Source of the DNA: Paenibacillus xylanilyticus
Lineage (GTDB): Bacteria; Bacillota; Bacilli; Paenibacillales; Paenibacillaceae
Assembly (NCBI RefSeq): GCF_013359935.1
Contig: NZ_JABMCB010000197.1
Coordinates: 62,001 to 126,000, forward strand
Reading direction: 5' to 3'
Length of the DNA stretch: 64,000 nucleotides
The translations under genes and the position numbers were made by a program. Below the pieces are notes generated by a model. That model did no database searches. It saw only the letters and a program-made list of their open reading frames with translations, and was not told the origin of the DNA. This document shows, one piece after another, positions 60,505-64,000 of the stretch; within the stretch, counting starts at the first letter, position 1, and each line of letters opens with the position of its first letter.

Positions 60505-61380
60505 TTAAGCTCCAAACCGCTGGCGATATCCACATTTCCGGCAAAGTTCCTCTACGGCTTCACGCTTGGAGAAACCATAAACCAGATTGTTCGCTCGTTC
60601 GCCTTCGACAATCTCAGAGAATGACTTCTCGTGAACGTTGCCCAGATTAATGACGCCTTCGCCATCGAGACAGCATGGGACAACCGTTCCGTCCACCAGA
60701 ACTGCTGCCTGACTTCGCAGCGCATGACAGAAGCCTTTGCCGTCATCTTCCGGTGCATCCAGACTTGGCCACTGGAACTCGTGATCCTGATTCAGGTACA
60801 CATTCGGCGCGATTTTGACGCCGCTGCCTGGAACCACCTTTTCCTCAATGCGGAAATCCAGGTTGAACTCGCGCTCCAGTACCTCCAGGGTTTCCCGATT
60901 GCGATTCATCTGGGCATTCGTAAAGTTATCCTGCGTCAGGTTCCAGAGTCGGAACGAGATGATCACATTGTGTTTCACAGCTTCCCGGGCAAAGGATAAA
61001 ATGTTGCTCAAGTACCCCTCACGGTCCGTCGACCCTTCGTGCCCATCGAAGCTGTGCAGCGAAAAGTTCATTTGCCGCAAGGCCGGTTTGCCAAGAAGCT
61101 TGTGCTGGGTTTTGGGCAGCAGCGTACCGTTCGTTGTAATGTTAACCTTGAATCCCTTCTCGTGCGCGGAATCCAGTAACAGATCAATTTTCGGATGAAG
61201 TAACGGCTCCCCTTTGACATGCAAATAAATATGTTTGGTATGTGGTTTAATCTGATCCAATATATTGTTGAAGACTTCAGGGTCAATGAATCCTTTGGCA
61301 CGTTTGGTCTGTGGACAGAAGCTGCATGCCAGGTTACATATGCTTGTAATTTCAATATATACTTTCTTGAACGTTTTCAA
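60505..61380 (-). CDS. Radical SAM/SPASM domain protein
   Basis: A 291-residue radical SAM enzyme. The cluster motif is C15-x3-C19-x2-C22 (SICNLACSFC). Barrel strands and the GEPLLHP loop (about 57-63) follow. The C-terminal SPASM-type region carries further cysteines: GFCHALR, VVPCCLDGEG, and ELCRKCGYRQRF. SPASM proteins modify peptides or small molecules, but no substrate peptide or partner is recognisable nearby. TTG at 61380 is the first codon of the family-like sequence; GGGGA lies 7 bases before it. Function is open. Confidence 0.88.
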   Translation of the reverse strand: MKTFKKVYIEITSICNLACSFCPQTKRAKGFIDPEVFNNILDQIKPHTKHIYLHVKGEPLLHPKIDLLLDSAHEKGFKVNITTNGTLLPKTQHKLLGKPALRQMNFSLHSFDGHEGSTDREGYLSNILSFAREAVKHNVIISFRLWNLTQDNFTNAQMNRNRETLEVLEREFNLDFRIEEKVVPGSGVKIAPNVYLNQDHEFQWPSLDAPEDDGKGFCHALRSQAAVLVDGTVVPCCLDGEGVINLGNVHEKSFSEIVEGERANNLVYGFSKREAVEELCRKCGYRQRFGA

Positions 61381-61585
61381 TTCGGGGTCCCCATTCTGCT
61401 TAGAGGGAGAACAGTCCCACCCTCATTTGTAATCCGGCTCATATGTGCCATCCCCATTATATCGGGTTAGGAAGCCAAGGTAAATCGACCAGCCTGTTAA
61501 TTTCCTTTTCTCCTCGAATCCATTAATTACGTTCACCTATAGATTCTTTCAATCGAAGTATAGGATGTATTGATTGTCCGGGTTA

Positions 61586-61614
61586 TTGTGGTTGCCGAAA
61601 CGCAATGCTAGAAT
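61586..61614 (+). promoter_or_regulatory. Candidate promoter of the Fe-ADH/ABC operon
   Basis: -35-like TTGTGG (61586-61591), 17-base spacer, -10 TAGAAT (61609-61614), about 60 bases upstream of the coding start. Nothing else is seen in 61381-61674. Confidence 0.4.
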
Positions 61615-61674
61615 CTAAATAATTTAAAACCAAGTTAAAACGTAAGAATAATAAGATATGAGGAGAGTGTATTC

Positions 61675-62817
61675 ATGATTACTGTTAAGGCACCTGCAGT
61701 ATATGTACACGAAGCTAACATTCTTGAGCAAAGTGGTCCACGGATTGCACAGCTTGGGCAGCATGTTCTGATCATCGCCGGTGAGTCTGCATTAAAAGCC
61801 GTAAAGCCTTACCTTCTTCCTTCACTGGAGGAGCATAAGATCAAGTTCCATGTGCAATTGTTTTACGGTGAGGTTACGATAGGCCAGATTGATACTTTTA
61901 CGCAGCAAGCTTTCGATCTGGATGTTGATCTGATTATCGGCGTCGGTGGTGGTAAAGTGCTCGATCTGTCCAAAGCGGTGGCCGAGCAAGCCCAATTGCC
62001 CATTGTAACGGTCCCAACGATTGCTGCAACCTGCGCTGCCTGGTCTGCCTTAACCGTGCTCTATGATGAACAGGGCCAATCTGCAGGATATCGTCCGCTG
62101 CGCCGTTCGCCTAATCTTGTTCTGGCTGATCCTCATATTCTGGCGAGTGCACCAAGGCGGTATTTGGCCGCTGGGATCGGTGACACACTCGTAAAATGGC
62201 ATGAGTTCGCCGTTAATCTAAGTGGCAACGCCACCAGCCTCACTCTCCGAAACAGTGTCAGCACTGCCAAGCTTGCACTCGATATTCTCGAAGCGCACGC
62301 CATCGATGTCTATGAATCCACTGATACAACCGGTAGTACACCTCAATTCCGTGATGTTGCCGACGCCATTATTGTGCTTGCAGGCCTTGTAGGCAGCATT
62401 AGCGATGGATCACTTCATGCCGCAATTGCTCATGGGCTACATGATAGCCTCACCAAATTACCCGAAACACACGCTTCACTGCATGGAGAAAAGGTAGCCT
62501 TTGGACTTTTCACCCAGTGGATCCTTGAAGGCAAAGCAGGGGATGAGCTTCAGGAGCTGACCACTCTGTTACATAAGCTGAATCTGCCTATCACTCTTGC
62601 CCAACTCGGCATACAACAACAGCCTCAGAAAGCTGCTGCGCACATTGCAGCAGGACTACAGCTGCGGGAAGGCAGTGCGGCACATCTCTCCTTCGGAGTT
62701 AGCACGGCGCAGGTAACCGAAGCCATCCTTCAGGCAGACCGCATCGGCCAAACATTCATAGAATCCAGTCAGTCTAGTGAAAGCAGTACATACACCAAGG
62801 AGGTTTCCTCCCTATGA
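61675..62817 (+). CDS. Iron-containing alcohol dehydrogenase family protein (GldA-like)
   Basis: A 380-residue relative of glycerol dehydrogenase. NAD loop GVGGGKVLDLSK (about 89-100), TIAATCAAWSALTVLYDEQG (about 115-134), and metal ligands D170 in GIGDTLVKWHE, His253 in AIAHGLHDS and H270 in SLHGEKVAFG are all present. It differs from true GldA in the helical region around 200-225, so the substrate is not assumed to be glycerol. Its stop overlaps the start of an ABC lipoprotein gene (ATGA), so the enzyme probably acts on what that importer brings in. AGGAGAG lies upstream of ATG. Confidence 0.85.
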   Translation: MITVKAPAVYVHEANILEQSGPRIAQLGQHVLIIAGESALKAVKPYLLPSLEEHKIKFHVQLFYGEVTIGQIDTFTQQAFDLDVDLIIGVGGGKVLDLSKAVAEQAQLPIVTVPTIAATCAAWSALTVLYDEQGQSAGYRPLRRSPNLVLADPHILASAPRRYLAAGIGDTLVKWHEFAVNLSGNATSLTLRNSVSTAKLALDILEAHAIDVYESTDTTGSTPQFRDVADAIIVLAGLVGSISDGSLHAAIAHGLHDSLTKLPETHASLHGEKVAFGLFTQWILEGKAGDELQELTTLLHKLNLPITLAQLGIQQQPQKAAAHIAAGLQLREGSAAHLSFGVSTAQVTEAILQADRIGQTFIESSQSSESSTYTKEVSSL

Positions 62818-63869
62818 TCCCTCCAAACCGCCAGTACACTCTTCCCTTAACTGCCTTTCTGAGCGCGCTTCTGTTGTTGCTGATTTCCGGTTGCTCTGCC
62901 GGAACTGATAATCAGGCCGCCGGTACAGGCACAACACCGACAGTAGCATCAGCTGCTTCGAATAAAGACGTTACTATTCGGGTTGGTCAGACCGGATGGG
63001 GCAATCTCGAATTGGGGCTAAAAGCCGCCGGACTCGATGACACCCCCTATAAAGTCACTTATAACGTATTTCAGGGAGGTAACCTGATCCTCGAAGCGAT
63101 GGCTGCAAATCAATTGGACTTTGGTGTGACCAGTGAAATTCCGCCCATTTTTGCATCTCAGGCTGCCAATGGTGGAAACTTCAAAATTATTGCGGTACAA
63201 CAAGGCAGCACCTTAAATCAGGAGGTCGTTGTTCCCAAAGGTTCTTCTATCAAATCAGTTGCTGACCTGAAAGGCAAGAAAGTTGCTTTCGTAAAAAATA
63301 CAACAGCCCACTATTTCCTGCTCAAAATGCTGGAGGAAGCCGGACTAACCTGGAGTGAAATCAGTCCGGTCGAACTTTCAACAGCCGACGGACTCAGCGC
63401 CCTGATTAGCGGGAAAGTGGATGCCCTTGCCAGTTACGGCAATGCCATCATCTCCGCACATCAGAATGAAGCAACAACGCTCGCCAGCGCCAAAGATATC
63501 CTGTCAGGCAGCTTCCTTGTAGCCGCGTCCGATCAGGCTATTGCAAATGCGGAACAGAAAGAGGCCCTAGCCGATTATCTGGAGCGAATCAACAAATTCA
63601 ATGATTGGGCTCGTGCCAATAAGGATGCGTGGGCTCAAATTACAGCAGACAATACCCACCAGCCGGTGGAACAAGCCCTTAAGACCTACACGGATGGAGA
63701 AGCACAACGCCCATCACGTATTGTTGCCATTTCTGATGAGGCCATCAAGTCCGAACAGGACGTAGCAGATACGTTTCAGCAAGCGGGAATTTTTGGGCAG
63801 GCAGTCGATGTGAGCACATTCTGGAGTGATGCACTTCAAGATCAACTTCCAGCTCCAGGTAGTCAATAA
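62814..63869 (+). CDS. ABC transporter substrate-binding lipoprotein (SsuA/NitT/TauT type)
   Basis: A 351-residue lipoprotein; lipobox LISGC with Cys27. The periplasmic-binding fold of the nitrate/sulfonate/taurine type shows VRVGQTGWGNLELGLKAAGL-like start (about 55-75), GGNLILEAMAANQLDFGVTS (about 88-107), PPIFASQAANGG and KGKKVAFVKNTTAHYFLLKML (about 153-173). Its ATG overlaps the dehydrogenase stop. A permease gene follows 27 bases later. The ligand may be a sulfonate or other small acid; sequence alone does not tell. Confidence 0.88.
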   Translation: MIPPNRQYTLPLTAFLSALLLLLISGCSAGTDNQAAGTGTTPTVASAASNKDVTIRVGQTGWGNLELGLKAAGLDDTPYKVTYNVFQGGNLILEAMAANQLDFGVTSEIPPIFASQAANGGNFKIIAVQQGSTLNQEVVVPKGSSIKSVADLKGKKVAFVKNTTAHYFLLKMLEEAGLTWSEISPVELSTADGLSALISGKVDALASYGNAIISAHQNEATTLASAKDILSGSFLVAASDQAIANAEQKEALADYLERINKFNDWARANKDAWAQITADNTHQPVEQALKTYTDGEAQRPSRIVAISDEAIKSEQDVADTFQQAGIFGQAVDVSTFWSDALQDQLPAPGSQ

Positions 63870-63896
63870 CGAAGGAAGCAAGGAGGTAGGCATAAC

Positions 63897-64000
63897 GTGC
63901 GGTCCAAAACCTTTAACCGGGCATGGTTTAACCAGTTCTTTCCTTTTGTTGTACCACTACTCATTCTGGCTCTGTGGCAATGGCTGACTGCATCCGGAGT
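63897..64000 (+). CDS. ABC transporter permease (SsuC-like), 5' part only
   Basis: GTG at 63897 with AAGGAGG 10 bases upstream begins a frame that is open to the window end (34 codons). It reads VRSKTFNRAWFNQFFPFVV then PLLILALWQWLTASG, a cytoplasmic basic tail followed by the first membrane helix, as in SsuC/TauC permeases. It belongs to the operon with the lipoprotein and dehydrogenase genes. An ATPase gene is expected beyond the window. Confidence 0.75.
   Translation, partial: MRSKTFNRAWFNQFFPFVVPLLILALWQWLTASG

Overview
The window looks like chromosome of a Paenibacillus-type Bacillales bacterium. The reasons are strong AGGAGG ribosome binding sites, SLH-domain surface proteins with Pro-Thr spacers, secreted and intracellular polysaccharide enzymes (DUF1680/GH127-type, GH30, GH3, PL3), Bacillus-style nasB/nasC nitrate assimilation genes, a ykoEDC thiamine ECF transporter under a TPP riboswitch, and many small GNAT and AraC genes. 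There are no rRNA or tRNA genes, no CRISPR array, and no insertion sequence or prophage that I can recognise.

Layout. 1-13 kb: Uma2-like protein (frameshifted tail), DUF1680 glycosidase with divergent AraC regulator, GNAT, butanediol-dehydrogenase-like gene (frameshifted start) with divergent LysR regulator, endonuclease V, SPFH membrane protein, amino acid permease, two GNATs and a DUF1801 protein. 13-22 kb: AlaX-type editing protein, a hydrolase fused to a membrane domain, and a glycerol module (gldA-dhaKL with divergent PocR/AraC activator). 22-30 kb: two adjacent giant SLH/Pro-Thr/lamin-tail proteins, then a colicin-type immunity protein with small unknown ORFs. 30-37 kb: FNT channel, GNAT, GH30 and GH3 enzymes. 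37-43 kb: a DUF5724/DUF4132 giant with a small partner gene. 43-49 kb: nasB-nasC divergent from a narK-type nitrate transporter. 49-64 kb: stand-alone fabF with an MmyB-like regulator, metNIQ, a PQQ-propeller protein, ykoEDC, pectate lyase, a radical SAM protein, and an Fe-ADH/ABC importer operon cut by the window end.

The strongest finding is the 47.19-47.62 kb region between nasB and narK. Each divergent promoter has a good -35/-10, a TGTNA-N7-TNACA GlnR/TnrA-type box overlapping the -35, and a leader with two hexaloop hairpins (A at loop position 1, G at position 4). The second hairpin overlaps an intrinsic terminator. This is the architecture of ANTAR-protein antitermination, here built twice, back to back. 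No ANTAR gene lies in the window.

Other points of interest are a dispersed repeat just upstream of two unrelated genes, an orphan immunity gene with tiny ORFs, several probable single-base frameshifts (real decay or assembly error), and two large nested inverted repeats in gene-free DNA.
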